Counted from the stretch's first letter, positions 17,426 through 27,187 are shown. The stretch: DNA of 64,000 nucleotides from JAVBKX01 sp031553835 (GCA_031553835.1 JAVBKX010000021.1:1-64000); one strand, 5' to 3'. Program-made: numbers and translations. The notes: generated by a model not told the origin, from the sequence alone.

Positions 17426-20400
17426 ATGAGCAAAAAATTCAAAGAATATAACGGACTCAATCTTGCTGAGGTCAATAAAGAAATCCTTGCCAAATGGGAT
17501 CAGGGAGATGTTTTTCATAAAAGTCTGGAAATAAGATCCGGAGCTCCTGCATTCGTTTTTTATGAAGGTCCGCCTTCTGCCAACGGTATGCCGGGAATTC
17601 ATCACGTGATCGCCCGGTCTATCAAAGATATTTTCTGCCGGTACAAAACTATGAAAGGGTTTCTTGTCAACCGTAAAGCAGGATGGGACACGCATGGCCT
17701 TCCGGTCGAACTGGGTGTGGAAAAAGCGCTCAAAATCACCAAAGAAGACATCGGTAAAAAAATTTCCGTAGAGGAATACAATGCCGCCTGCCGGAAAGAT
17801 GTAATGAAATATACCAAAGAATGGGAAGACCTGACGCGCAAAATGGGATATTGGGTCGATATGGAACACCCCTACATTACCTACGACAACCGGTATATTG
17901 AAACGCTTTGGTGGCTACTCAAAGAACTTTACAAAAAAAATCTGCTTTATAAAGGCTATACCATTCAACCCTACTCGCCGGCTGCCGGTACAGGATTGAG
18001 TACTCATGAGCTGAACCAACCCGGATGTTACCGTGATGTCAAGGATACCAGTTGTACGGCTCAATTTAAAATTAAACATCCGAAACCGGAAATGAGCCAA
18101 TTCGGAGAAGCGTTTTTCTTAGCATGGACAACGACTCCGTGGACTTTGCCTTCGAATACAGCGTTGTGTATCAATCCAAACATCGACTACGTAGCAGTAC
18201 AGTCGTATAATCCATATTCTGGAAACAAAATAACTGTCGTCTTAGCCCAAGCGCTGGTCGCGACCTATTTCAATGAAAATGCATCCGCACTCCACTTGGA
18301 TGATTATAAAACGGGAGATAAATTGATTCCGTTCAAAATCGTCGGACACTGGAAAGGCGCCGAACTTGCCGGAATGGAATACGAACAACTCATCCCGTGG
18401 GTACATCCCGGTCCTGGCGCATTCCGCGTTATTACCGGCGACTTTGTTACTACTGAAGACGGAACAGGAATTGTACATATTGCTCCGACTTTTGGAGCTG
18501 ACGATGATCGTGTGGCTAAAGCAAATAATGTTCCTCCTTTGGTGATGATCGACAAAGACGGGAATCATCGGCCGATGGTTGATTTATCCGGAAAATTTTT
18601 CAACCTCGAAGAACTGGATACAACTTTCATTCAGGAAAAAATCAATGAACCGTTGTATGCCGAATATGCCGGCCGTTTTGTGAAAAATGCATACGATCCG
18701 GCGTTAACCGACAACGATCCAACATTAGATATCGACTTGTGCGTGATGTTAAAACAACTCCACCGGGTATTCAGAATCGATTAATATGTCCACTCTTACC
18801 CACATTGCTGGCGTACCGATAAACCGGTGTTATACTATCCGTTGGATAGTTGGTTTATCCGTACAACTGCCTGCAGGGAACGCATGATGGAATTAAACGA
18901 TACGATCAACTGGAAACCCCAATCCACCGGAACCGGGCGTTTCGGAAAATGGCTGGAAAACCTGCAGGATTGGAACTTGAGCCGTAGCCGTTATTGGGGT
19001 ACTCCCCTGCCCATCTGGCGTACGGAAGACGGATCGGAAGAAAAATGCATCGGTTCGGTGGCTGAATTGTATGAAGAAATGCAAAAAGCAGTCAAAGGAG
19101 GTGTAATGTCTCAATTACCGAAAAAGTTTGAGACATTGGATTACAACCTCATCGACCTGCACCGCCCGTTTGTGGATGAAATTATCCTGCTTTCCGATTC
19201 GGGAAAACCCATGAAACGGGAAACCGACCTGATCGATGTCTGGTTTGACTCAGGTGCAATGCCTTATGCGCAGAATGGCTTTCCCAACAGCCCCACCCCA
19301 ACCCTCCCCCAAGGGGAGGGAGGACTGTCACCCAGGTTTTTGACGGCAAGACCTTCTTCTTATCATCTTCTAAAAGAAAAGGTTTTGGAAAATAGAAAAA
19401 ATCCGACACAAACGGAAGAAATAATGTGGAATGCGTTAAGAGGAAATAAATTATCCGGATATAAATTTAGAAGACAACATCAAATTGACGAGTTTATTGT
19501 AGATTTTGCATGTCTCGCCAAGCATCTTGTCATCGAAATCGATGGTGGATACCACGATAGCGAGGAAATGCAACTTGCAGATGTCTGGAGAACAAGCGCT
19601 TTAAACAAATTAGGATATACCGTCATCCGATTTACCAATGAAGAAATAATCGGAGACATTGACAGTGTGTTGAACAAGATTCATTTGCGACTATCTCAAA
19701 TGCCTCTATATGATACCGCTGCCAAAATCCTCCCCATGAGAGAAAATTTAAACGAGGCATCTTCCTCCCTCCCCTTGGGGGAGGGCCGGGGTGGGGCCAA
19801 TGGTGCTTTCAATGGTGTATTCCCTGCCGATTTCATTGCCGAAGGAGTCGATCAAACCCGCGGCTGGTTCTTCACTTTACACGCTATTGCTACCATGGTA
19901 TTCGACAGCGTCTCATTTAAAGCTGTCATATCCAATGGATTAGTTTTAGATAAAAACGGAAATAAGATGTCGAAACGCCTCGGCAATGCCGTCGATCCAT
20001 TTGAAGCGATTGAAAAATACGGATCCGATCCTTTACGCTGGTATATGATTACCAATGCTTCTCCATGGGATAATCTGAAATTTGACATCGATGGAGTTGA
20101 AGAAGCGCGTCGCAAATTTTTCGGCACATTATACAATACTTATTCTTTCTTTGCTTTGTATGCCAATGTGGATAACTTCGAATACAAAGAACAGGAGATT
20201 CCTTATCAAAATCGACCGGAAATCGACCGATGGATACTTTCTGTATTAAATACATTGATCAAAGAAGTCGATGAATATTACGCCAATTATGAGCCAACAC
20301 GCGCCGGACGGGCTATCAATGATTTTGTAAACGACAATTTGAGCAACTGGTATGTACGCCTCAACCGGAAAAGATTCTGGGGAGGGGAAATGAATAACGA

Positions 20401-21319
20401 CAAACTGTCTGCATACCAAACACTTTATACTTGCCTGGAAACGGTAGCTCAATTAATGGCGCCTATCGCTCCATTCTACGCCGACAAATTATTCTGTGAT
20501 TTGGCTCAAACAACCGGCAGAGCGTCTGTTGCATCGGTACACTTAACAGATTTTCCGGTATGTAATGCATTGCATATAGATTCTCAACTCGAAGAACGGA
20601 TGCAGATGGCGCAAAGTATTTCTTCCATGGCATTAGCTTTACGTAAGAAAGTCAACATAAAAGTACGGCAACCATTATCGACCATTATGGTTCCGGTCAT
20701 CGATATCCAACAGAAAATGGCTATCGAAGCCGTACAGCAATTGATCAAAAACGAAATCAATGTTAAAAACATCGATTTTGTAGATGGAACGGCCGGTATT
20801 TTAGTCAAAAAAATCAAGCCCGATTTCAAAAGATTAGGTCCCCGCTATGGTAAAATAATGAAAGACCTGGCAGCTGCCATTGCCCAAATGCCGCAAGAAG
20901 ATATCAACGCGTTTGAAAAACAAGGGGAATGGAAATTAACTATATCCGGACAGGAAGCCACCATTACATTGGATGACGTGGAAATCATCTCTGAAGATAT
21001 ACCTGGCTGGCTGGTAAGTAATGAAGGGAAACTGACGGTTGCGCTCGACATTACCATCACAGACTCCCTGCGTAAAGAAGGCATTGCCAGAGAATTAATC
21101 AATCGGATTCAAAACCTCAGAAAAACAAGCGGTTTGGAAATTACCGACAAAATTACCGTGCAATTGCAATCGCACGAACGAATCGATGAAGCGGTTATTG
21201 AATTTAAAGATTACATCGCGAACCAAGTACTGGCCAAAGATGTTATATTGACTAATTTAACCGAAGGTACAGAACTGGATATGGACGATTTTAAACTCTG
21301 GATTAAAATAATCCTGTGA
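17426..21319 (+). CDS. ileS: Isoleucine--tRNA ligase, interrupted by an in-frame TAA and a DUF559 insertion
   Basis: Start at ATG 17426 (MSKKFKEYNG). The reading frame is 1297 codons and encodes a complete class I IleRS: HIGH-type PGIHH (56-60), CP1 editing domain (about 190-400, TTPWTLPSNTA, FGADDD), WFDSGAMPYAQ, FPADFIAEGVDQTRGWF, KMSKR (847-851) and the anticodon-binding C-terminus. Two anomalies: codon 453 is TAA (18782-18784) between HRVFRID and YVHSYPHCW, where relatives have Lys, with no frame change; and codons 622-791 are a foreign DUF559 element. Without it the length (about 1128) is normal. Taken literally, the stop yields 17426-18784 plus a piece that could begin at GTG 18827, with no visible ribosome site. 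It leads ileS-dksA-lspA-DUF4296. Functional state uncertain; identity certain. Confidence 0.9.
19291..19323 (+). repeat. Left inverted repeat of the DUF559 element
   Basis: 33 bp, C-rich then G-rich (CCCCACCCCAACC at the outer end). It is the reverse complement of 19764-19796 with 31 of 33 positions identical. Inside it, CCTCCCC and GGGGAGG around a central AA form a second, smaller hairpin, so each arm is itself nearly palindromic. Confidence 0.92.
19764..19796 (-). repeat. Right inverted repeat of the DUF559 element
   Basis: 33 bp, mirror of 19291-19323 with two mismatches (CC in place of TT near the outer end, GGGCCGGGG). It is followed at once by host sequence CCAATGGTGCTTTC. Confidence 0.92.
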
Positions 21320-21441
21320 AAAACGGAACCATTTTATCTTGGATATCAATGAACTTCTGTTGAAAAAGACAATCATGGCAGAGTAGAAAAACGCTCTTAA
21401 ACAATAGTTCAAAACCAAATATTAACAGAAATCAGCGCAAT

Positions 21442-21472
21442 TTTGCAAATCTGAATAATTATATTAATTTTG
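21442..21472 (+). promoter_or_regulatory. Internal promoter for dksA-lspA
   Basis: TTTG (21442-21445), 19 bp, TAATTTTG (21465-21472): an exact fit to the Bacteroidota -33/-7 promoter with ideal spacing, 31 bp before the dksA-like ATG. It would let the downstream genes be made even if transcription of the damaged ileS is reduced by polarity. Confidence 0.75.
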
Positions 21473-21503
21473 AAGAATAATAAATCGAAAAAAAAGAATA
21501 GCT

Positions 21504-21881
21504 ATGAGCGAAAAAACTAGATATTCAGACGCCGAATTGGAAGAATTCCGCGCTATTATATTGGAGAAACTGGAAGCAGCCAGGAAAGATTACGACTTGC
21601 TTAAAGCCACATTGATGAACTCCGATGGTAATGATGTGACCGATACATCGCCTACTTTCAAAGTGTTGGAAGAAGGAGCTGCCACTCTTTCGAAAGAAGA
21701 GGCCGGACGGTTGGCTCAACGCCAAATGAAATTTATTCAAAACCTCCAGGCCGCACTGATGCGAATTGAAAATAAAACGTATGGCATCTGTCGCGAAACC
21801 GGGAAATTAATACCTAAAGAAAGACTTCGCGCGGTACCTCATGCTACGTTGAGTATTGAAGCAAAAATGGGACAGAAGTAA
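21504..21881 (+). CDS. DksA/TraR family transcription factor
   Basis: 125 residues: an N-terminal coiled coil (about 5-95) and a C-terminal zinc-finger-like region YGICRETGKLIPKERLRAVPHAT. Only one Cys remains of the four that bind zinc in E. coli DksA, which is common in the Bacteroidota form. Family role: binds the RNA polymerase secondary channel and tunes promoters together with ppGpp; a ppGpp synthetase/hydrolase is encoded nearby at 23274. It lies between ileS and lspA, with a 6-bp gap to lspA. Confidence 0.85.
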   Translation: MSEKTRYSDAELEEFRAIILEKLEAARKDYDLLKATLMNSDGNDVTDTSPTFKVLEEGAATLSKEEAGRLAQRQMKFIQNLQAALMRIENKTYGICRETGKLIPKERLRAVPHATLSIEAKMGQK

Positions 21882-21887
21882 GACTGC

Positions 21888-22517
21888 ATGAAATTATCTA
21901 AAGGTTTTTGGGCTGTTTTTACCGTCCTCATTGTTTTAATCGCAGATCAGGCTTTGAAAATCTGGGTCAAAACCAATATGACCTTGTATCAGGATATTAA
22001 AATTGCCGACTGGTTTCACATTTATTTTACTGAAAATCCGGGAATGGCCTTTGGCATAGAAGTCTTTGGCAAAATGTTTCTTTCCATCTTCCGGATTTTG
22101 GCATCGATCGGAATTATCTGGTATTTATGTCAATTGGTCAAACGCAATTATAAAACCGGCTATATTATCTGCATTGCGCTGATACTGGCCGGAGCGATTG
22201 GAAATATTATCGATTCGATTTTTTACGGAGTAATCTTTGATAACAGCTACCGGCAAGTCGCTACGCTATTTCCTCCCGGAGGAGGATATTCCACCTGGCT
22301 GCACGGCAAAGTTGTTGATATGTTTTATTTTCCGATTATTCGTACTCATTGGCCCGACTGGATGCCTTATTTCGGAGGATCAGAATTTATTTTCTTCCGT
22401 CCTATTTTCAATTTGGCTGATGCAGCCATTAGTGTTGGCATCATTATCTTATTGTTGTTTTACAGAAAAGTTTTACGATTCGGAAAAGAAGAAGTTCAAA
22501 GCGAAGAAAGTAAGTGA
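21888..22517 (+). CDS. lspA: Lipoprotein signal peptidase (signal peptidase II)
   Basis: 209 residues, four membrane spans. The two catalytic aspartates are in GNIIDSIFYG and FNLADAAIS, with DQALKIWV near the N-terminus and ENPGMAFG. It cleaves prolipoproteins before the lipidated Cys in the inner membrane and processes the many lipoproteins in this window. A 35-residue periplasmic insert (LFPPGGGYSTWLHGKVVDM region) is typical of the Bacteroidota form. The stop overlaps the next gene's GTG start (GTGA). Confidence 0.95.
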   Translation: MKLSKGFWAVFTVLIVLIADQALKIWVKTNMTLYQDIKIADWFHIYFTENPGMAFGIEVFGKMFLSIFRILASIGIIWYLCQLVKRNYKTGYIICIALILAGAIGNIIDSIFYGVIFDNSYRQVATLFPPGGGYSTWLHGKVVDMFYFPIIRTHWPDWMPYFGGSEFIFFRPIFNLADAAISVGIIILLLFYRKVLRFGKEEVQSEESK

Positions 22518-23269
22518 ACACAAAACCGGTTATATTGCTGATCGCTCTTTTTGCCGGACTACAAGCTTGTAGTAATCGACCCAGTGTCGTTCTTTCCGAC
22601 AGAAAGATGGAAGATGTTTTATTTGACATCCATATTGCTGATGCAGAAATTGAAAACAACTACCAACTATTTTCCCAAACTGAAATGCGGGAAATTAGAA
22701 GGAAACAATTATACGATGCTGTATTTGAAAAACACGGAATCTCCTTTCAATCATTTGATACATCCTTAGTTTGGTACAGTGGCAATTTAGATCGTTTTGT
22801 AAAAATATACGATCGAATCAATGAAAGATACACGTTATTGCAGGAACAATTAAATGGGAAGAAGAACCGGGAAGAAGAAATGCTACGCTCCGGAATTTAT
22901 GCTGTAAACCGGTGGAAAGGAGCCCGTTCTGCGTCATTGGAACACTTTTCTTCCAAAAGGAATCGCTTTTTATTCCGGGTTGATTCGTTGACGCATTTGC
23001 AGGGTACTATTTGTGAATTGCAATTCTCCGCGTTGGGTATCTCTCCGGACAAAACAGTGAAAGCGCTTTTGTACGCTTACCTAAAAGATACGTTTCTTAT
23101 TCAACAACAAACAATTGAATACAACGGTAACAATCTGGTCAAACTGAATACAGACTCCATGCCGCCTTTAAAAAACACAATAGACTCTATTTGGGGATTG
23201 ATTCAATTGGAACAAGGAAATAGCGCGGTAATCATTCACAACATACAGGTGCACGTCGCTCATAAATAA
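22514..23269 (+). CDS. DUF4296 lipoprotein
   Basis: 251 residues starting at a GTG that overlaps the lspA stop by four bases. Signal peptide and lipobox LQACS, then the DUF4296 stretch MEDVLFDIHIADAEIE near residues 35-50. The rest is predicted helical and has no recognisable catalytic motif. The linkage lspA-DUF4296 is widespread in Bacteroidales, but its function is unknown. The gene ends 4 bp from the stop of the convergent rsh gene, with no room for a separate terminator. Confidence 0.8.
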   Translation: MNTKPVILLIALFAGLQACSNRPSVVLSDRKMEDVLFDIHIADAEIENNYQLFSQTEMREIRRKQLYDAVFEKHGISFQSFDTSLVWYSGNLDRFVKIYDRINERYTLLQEQLNGKKNREEEMLRSGIYAVNRWKGARSASLEHFSSKRNRFLFRVDSLTHLQGTICELQFSALGISPDKTVKALLYAYLKDTFLIQQQTIEYNGNNLVKLNTDSMPPLKNTIDSIWGLIQLEQGNSAVIIHNIQVHVAHK

Positions 23270-23273
23270 GGGA

Positions 23274-25556
23274 CTACCGATCTACACGGCTCACATACTT
23301 CACGCCTTTTATCTTTTGCAGCAAATTACACAGTTGAGTAATATCGTCCACATCGTGTACTGAAATGCCTACTAACCCTTCAAAAAAACCATCTTTAGCA
23401 CTGATATTAATGTTCCGGATATTGACTTCCGACTCTTCAGTTATCACTTTAATAATCTGATTGAGAATTCCTACCTGATCGATTCCTTTTAACTCCAGTG
23501 TAGCCGGAAAAGAAAAAGTTACGTGACTCGCCCACTCGCAAGAAATAATCCGTTCTCCAAAATTACTTTGCAATTTGTTAGCCATCGTACAGGAACGTTT
23601 ATGGACCAATAACCGGCCATCATCATTCAAAAAACCGAATACATCATCGCCGGGAATGGGTTTACAACAATCGGCGACTACATAATTTTTTTTAAAACTT
23701 TCTTCCCTGAGAATGTAGGTTTTCTTACGATCAATCTTATCCGGGGTCCAAGTGGCAATTGTTGGCTGTGCTTCCTGATGTTCCGGCATCTTTTTATCGT
23801 CACTCGGTTTGGCGTTGGTTACAGCATTGAAAGCCTGCCTCATATAACGGAAGAAGACATTGCCTGATTTTTCTTTTAATATTTTCTTCGGATTGTCAGG
23901 TAAAGACAACTGGTCTTCAGCCAATGCATAATAAAGATCTTCCTTTTTAGCAAATCCATACGAATTTTTCATCTTATCCAATAGAGAAGATGTCAATTCG
24001 ACCTGACCGGCATCAAAAAAAGATTGCAACATTTTTTCTCCTACCTTGATCTGCTCCCGTCGATATTTTCGCAACGCTGCTTCAATCTTTGTTTTGGATT
24101 TAGCAGTAGAAACGAAAGACAGCCATTCTTCTTTGGGCGACTGCGAACGGGAAGTGAGGATTTCTATTTGATCACCGCTTGACAATCGATGACTAAGAGG
24201 CACTAACTTATGGTTTACCTTGGCGCCAATGCAATGATTACCGATATTGGAATGTAATTCATAAGCAAAATCAAGTGCTGTGGCATTTTGAGGCAAGGTT
24301 TTAATATCTCCTTTGGGAGTAAAAACAAAAATTTCGTTTGCAAACAAATTCAGTTTGATCGTATCCAAAAAATCCATGGCATTCGGATTTGGATTTTCCA
24401 AAATTTCCTGAATTGTTTCAAGCCATTTATCTAATTCGGTTTCTTCTTCTACATTATGTTCCTTGTACTTCCAATGTGCTGCAAAACCCTTTTCGGCTAT
24501 TTCGTCCATTTTGGCGCTTCTAATTTGGACTTCAATCCACTGTCCGTCAGGGCCCATCACGGTTAAATGCAATGCTTGATATCCATTGGCTTTAGGTGTG
24601 CTGACCCAATCTCTTAACCGATCGGGGCGTACTTTATAAACATCGGTAATCACCGAATAAATATCCCAGCATTGTTTTTTCACATCAACACCCGGTTTGG
24701 GATCAAATACAATCCGGACGGCAAAAATGTCATAAATATCATCAAATCCGACATTCTTAGTCCTCATTTTATTCCAAATGGAATAAACGGATTTAACCCG
24801 TTCTTTCATTTCATAGTGAATGTCCAATTCATCCAAACGAGGGCGCAAAGGCGTTGCAAAATGTTCGTAAATACGCTCACGCATTGCTTCCGTAGATGCT
24901 AATTTTTTGCTGATTTGTGCATATTCTTCAGGATGTTCATACCGGAAACTGAGGTCTTCCAATTCTGTTTTTATGGCAAATAATCCCAAGCGATGCGCCA
25001 AAGGAGCATAAAGGTACATGGTTTCTCCGGCTATTTTGTATTGTTTTGCCGGCAAAAGGGCTCCCAGGGTTCGCATATTATGTAAGCGGTCGGCAATTTT
25101 GATCAGAATGACGCGAATATCACTCGACATGGTAATCAGTAACCGGCGCATATTTTCAGCCTGCATCGAAGCAGCTTCGGCAAAAATACCGCCTGAAATT
25201 TTTGTTAATCCATCTACAATCTGAGAGATTTTATCGCCAAATATATTCCGCAAGTCTTCAACCGTATAATCCGTATCTTCAACCACATCGTGCAACAAAG
25301 CAGCAGAAATTGAGGTGGAACCTAAGCCCATTTCTTTGCAAACAATTTTGGCTACTGCCAACGGGTGCATGATATAAGGAATTCCGGAACGCCGTTTTAC
25401 GCCTTTATGCGCTTGATTCGCGAAATTGAATGCTTTATTGATGATTTCGAATTTCCGGCGATGATTGGATTGTGCATAGCAATCCAATAAAGATTCAAAC
25501 TCTGTTTGAACCAGCTGATCCTCTTTGGCTTTCTCTATATTGAGTTCATCGTTCAT
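23274..25556 (-). CDS. RelA/SpoT homologue, bifunctional (p)ppGpp synthetase/hydrolase
   Basis: 760 residues. HD hydrolase domain near 40-200 with HDVVEDT and IKIADRLHNMRTL; synthetase domain about 250-370 with WIEVQIRS; TGS domain near 410-470 (VFTPKGDIKTLPQNATALDFAY); C-terminal ACT domain (about 685-760). It makes and degrades the stringent alarmone in response to starvation. The HD residues are intact, so hydrolase activity is expected. Its ATG overlaps the mltD stop (ATGA), making it the last gene of the leftward par cluster. Confidence 0.93.
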   Translation of the reverse strand: MNDELNIEKAKEDQLVQTEFESLLDCYAQSNHRRKFEIINKAFNFANQAHKGVKRRSGIPYIMHPLAVAKIVCKEMGLGSTSISAALLHDVVEDTDYTVEDLRNIFGDKISQIVDGLTKISGGIFAEAASMQAENMRRLLITMSSDIRVILIKIADRLHNMRTLGALLPAKQYKIAGETMYLYAPLAHRLGLFAIKTELEDLSFRYEHPEEYAQISKKLASTEAMRERIYEHFATPLRPRLDELDIHYEMKERVKSVYSIWNKMRTKNVGFDDIYDIFAVRIVFDPKPGVDVKKQCWDIYSVITDVYKVRPDRLRDWVSTPKANGYQALHLTVMGPDGQWIEVQIRSAKMDEIAEKGFAAHWKYKEHNVEEETELDKWLETIQEILENPNPNAMDFLDTIKLNLFANEIFVFTPKGDIKTLPQNATALDFAYELHSNIGNHCIGAKVNHKLVPLSHRLSSGDQIEILTSRSQSPKEEWLSFVSTAKSKTKIEAALRKYRREQIKVGEKMLQSFFDAGQVELTSSLLDKMKNSYGFAKKEDLYYALAEDQLSLPDNPKKILKEKSGNVFFRYMRQAFNAVTNAKPSDDKKMPEHQEAQPTIATWTPDKIDRKKTYILREESFKKNYVVADCCKPIPGDDVFGFLNDDGRLLVHKRSCTMANKLQSNFGERIISCEWASHVTFSFPATLELKGIDQVGILNQIIKVITEESEVNIRNINISAKDGFFEGLVGISVHDVDDITQLCNLLQKIKGVKYVSRVDR

Positions 25557-27187
25557 ACTGCAGGAACCTTGATAGTTTGCCCTACTTTTAACGCAGACGA
25601 TTTCATATTGTTTATGCGCATGAGATCGGTAGCGCTATAACCGGGATATTTTTGAGCAATGGTATAAAATGAATCGCCCGACCGCACTTTATAACGATGA
25701 TACTTATCGCTTTGGTTAAGATGAGTATCAGAAGCGGCAACCGTTTTGGATGCTGTCGTTGATTCTTTTTTATTGGCAACCGTTTTAGGAGCAGGTTCGT
25801 CGTCCGCCTCGGCTTTTTCAGCAAATGCAAACCCGCCGTTATCAACATAAATTACTAAATTCTTTCCGGTGGGCAATTTATTGGAACGCAATTTATTCCA
25901 TTTTTTCACTTGCGCCATCGTTACTCCATATCTACTTGAAACACCACCCAACGTTTCACCGGATTTTACTTTATGTGTAATGCGTTCTTGTGTATCCGCC
26001 GACCCTTTAGTATGCACATCGCCTTTGCCGGGAGCGGTTTGGGCACGATTGGCAAAAAATTCATCCACGCGGTAATTATACACCGAATCTCCCATTCCAC
26101 TAAAAGCATAAGCTTGCTGGGCTGGTAACAATAATGGACAAGGATAGGCATGGCCCGGTATTATATCCCTTTTATACTGGGGATTGAGCGCTTTCAATTG
26201 TTCTTTGTCTATTTTGAGCAAAGCGGCTACCTGATCAAAATGCAGGGGTTTATTAATCATCACGGTATCGGTTGAAAGCGGCAACTCTGTCTCTACAGAA
26301 CAGATATTATGCTCGCAATGATAATTCATGGCATAAGTAGCAGCAATGAAAAGGGGAACATAACTTCTGGTTTCGCGAGGTAAATAGTTGTAAATCGCCC
26401 AATAATCTGTTTTTCCGCCTGCTTTTCTGATGGCTTTATTTACATTTCCGGGGCCACAGTTATATGCAGCAATTACCAAATTCCAATCACCATAAATGGC
26501 ATACATATCTTTAAAATAACGACAGGCTGCATACGTGGCCTTAACAGGATCACGCCGTTCGTCAATCAGACTATTGATTTCCAACCCATACACTTTCCCT
26601 GTTGGCAACATGAATTGCCACAATCCGGTAGCTCCGGCGCGCGACACGGCAGTTGGATTCAATGCCGATTCCACAACGACCAGATATTTTAATTCCAATG
26701 GTAAATTGTTTTCGTCAAGCGCTTGCTCGATCATCGGAAAATAGAAATTGGCCAATCCAAGCATGTAACTGACTAAGGTGCGACGACGATCAACGTATAA
26801 GTCAATACATTTCCTGACTTCATCATTATAAGACAATTCGATCATGCTTGGCAACCGGGATAATCGTTCCATAACGACTGCATCGCTGGTTGCTATGTTT
26901 TTATCGGAATTACAATCTTCCCTGTTGCGGGTATAATATTTTACATGCCAGCTATTCAACAATTTATCGACCTCTATATCTAAACTCTCAGGAATAAAAA
27001 GACCACTTTCGTCCAATGTTCCGGAAGCCTGTGCCGAATCTTCGCAAGAAGTAGCATCGGTATTCTCGTCCGATATAGTAGTAATTGCACTATGTCCCTG
27101 CTCTAAATTTTTATGCAATGAAACCTGCGCATTTAAAGAAAACGCACAAGACAACAAGACACAACCTGTTAATATTTGTTTTACCAT
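25553..27187 (-). CDS. Membrane-bound lytic transglycosylase, MltD type with two LysM domains
   Basis: 544 residues with a signal peptide (MVKQILTGCVLLSCAFSLNAQ). The SLT catalytic domain covers about 165-310: Glu in ESALNPTAVSRAGATGLWQFM, then AAYNCGPGNV. Two LysM peptidoglycan-binding repeats follow near 410-455 (KVKSGETLGGVSSRYGV) and 495-543 (RYKVRSGDSFYTIAQKYPG). A low-complexity Ala/Thr/Lys linker joins them. It cleaves the glycan strand of peptidoglycan, producing anhydromuropeptides. Confidence 0.92.
   Translation of the reverse strand: MVKQILTGCVLLSCAFSLNAQVSLHKNLEQGHSAITTISDENTDATSCEDSAQASGTLDESGLFIPESLDIEVDKLLNSWHVKYYTRNREDCNSDKNIATSDAVVMERLSRLPSMIELSYNDEVRKCIDLYVDRRRTLVSYMLGLANFYFPMIEQALDENNLPLELKYLVVVESALNPTAVSRAGATGLWQFMLPTGKVYGLEINSLIDERRDPVKATYAACRYFKDMYAIYGDWNLVIAAYNCGPGNVNKAIRKAGGKTDYWAIYNYLPRETRSYVPLFIAATYAMNYHCEHNICSVETELPLSTDTVMINKPLHFDQVAALLKIDKEQLKALNPQYKRDIIPGHAYPCPLLLPAQQAYAFSGMGDSVYNYRVDEFFANRAQTAPGKGDVHTKGSADTQERITHKVKSGETLGGVSSRYGVTMAQVKKWNKLRSNKLPTGKNLVIYVDNGGFAFAEKAEADDEPAPKTVANKKESTTASKTVAASDTHLNQSDKYHRYKVRSGDSFYTIAQKYPGYSATDLMRINNMKSSALKVGQTIKVPAV

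Larger units (their letters stand above)
19291..19796 (+). mobile_element. Palindrome-ended DUF559 nuclease element inserted in frame within ileS
   Basis: A 506-bp segment bounded by near-identical 33-bp inverted repeats. Translated in the ileS frame it starts PTPTLPQGEGG and ends SSLPLGEGRGG, and between them encodes about 125 residues of a DUF559 domain, a Vsr-like PD-(D/E)XK nuclease: NPTQTEEIMWNALR, KFRRQHQIDEFIVDF, LVIEIDGGYHD, RTSALNKLGYTVIRF. The catalytic Asp (IVDF) and the Glu-Asp pair (IEIDGGYH) are present, so the nuclease looks intact. It sits in a variable loop of the Rossmann domain between WFDSGAMPYAQ and FPADFIAEGV. No stop codon interrupts the passage. There are no intein splicing motifs, so the segment would stay in the protein. 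Confidence 0.88.

Noticed and set aside
17384..17869. 161-codon open frame antisense to the ileS start
   Set aside because: Overlaps the strongly conserved N-terminus of IleRS and has no family resemblance.
18782..18784. Reassignment of TAA to an amino acid
   Set aside because: Many other genes here (for example aspartate kinase, parB and GH32) end correctly at TAA, so a genetic code change does not fit.
19291..19323. GC-rich hairpin as a transcription terminator inside ileS
   Set aside because: No T-run follows and it is matched by a second arm 440 bp away; it is an element end.
19321..19740. Intein in ileS
   Set aside because: The insert lacks the N-terminal Cys/Ser block and the C-terminal HN motif; the nuclease is DUF559, not LAGLIDADG or HNH, and the ends are inverted repeats.
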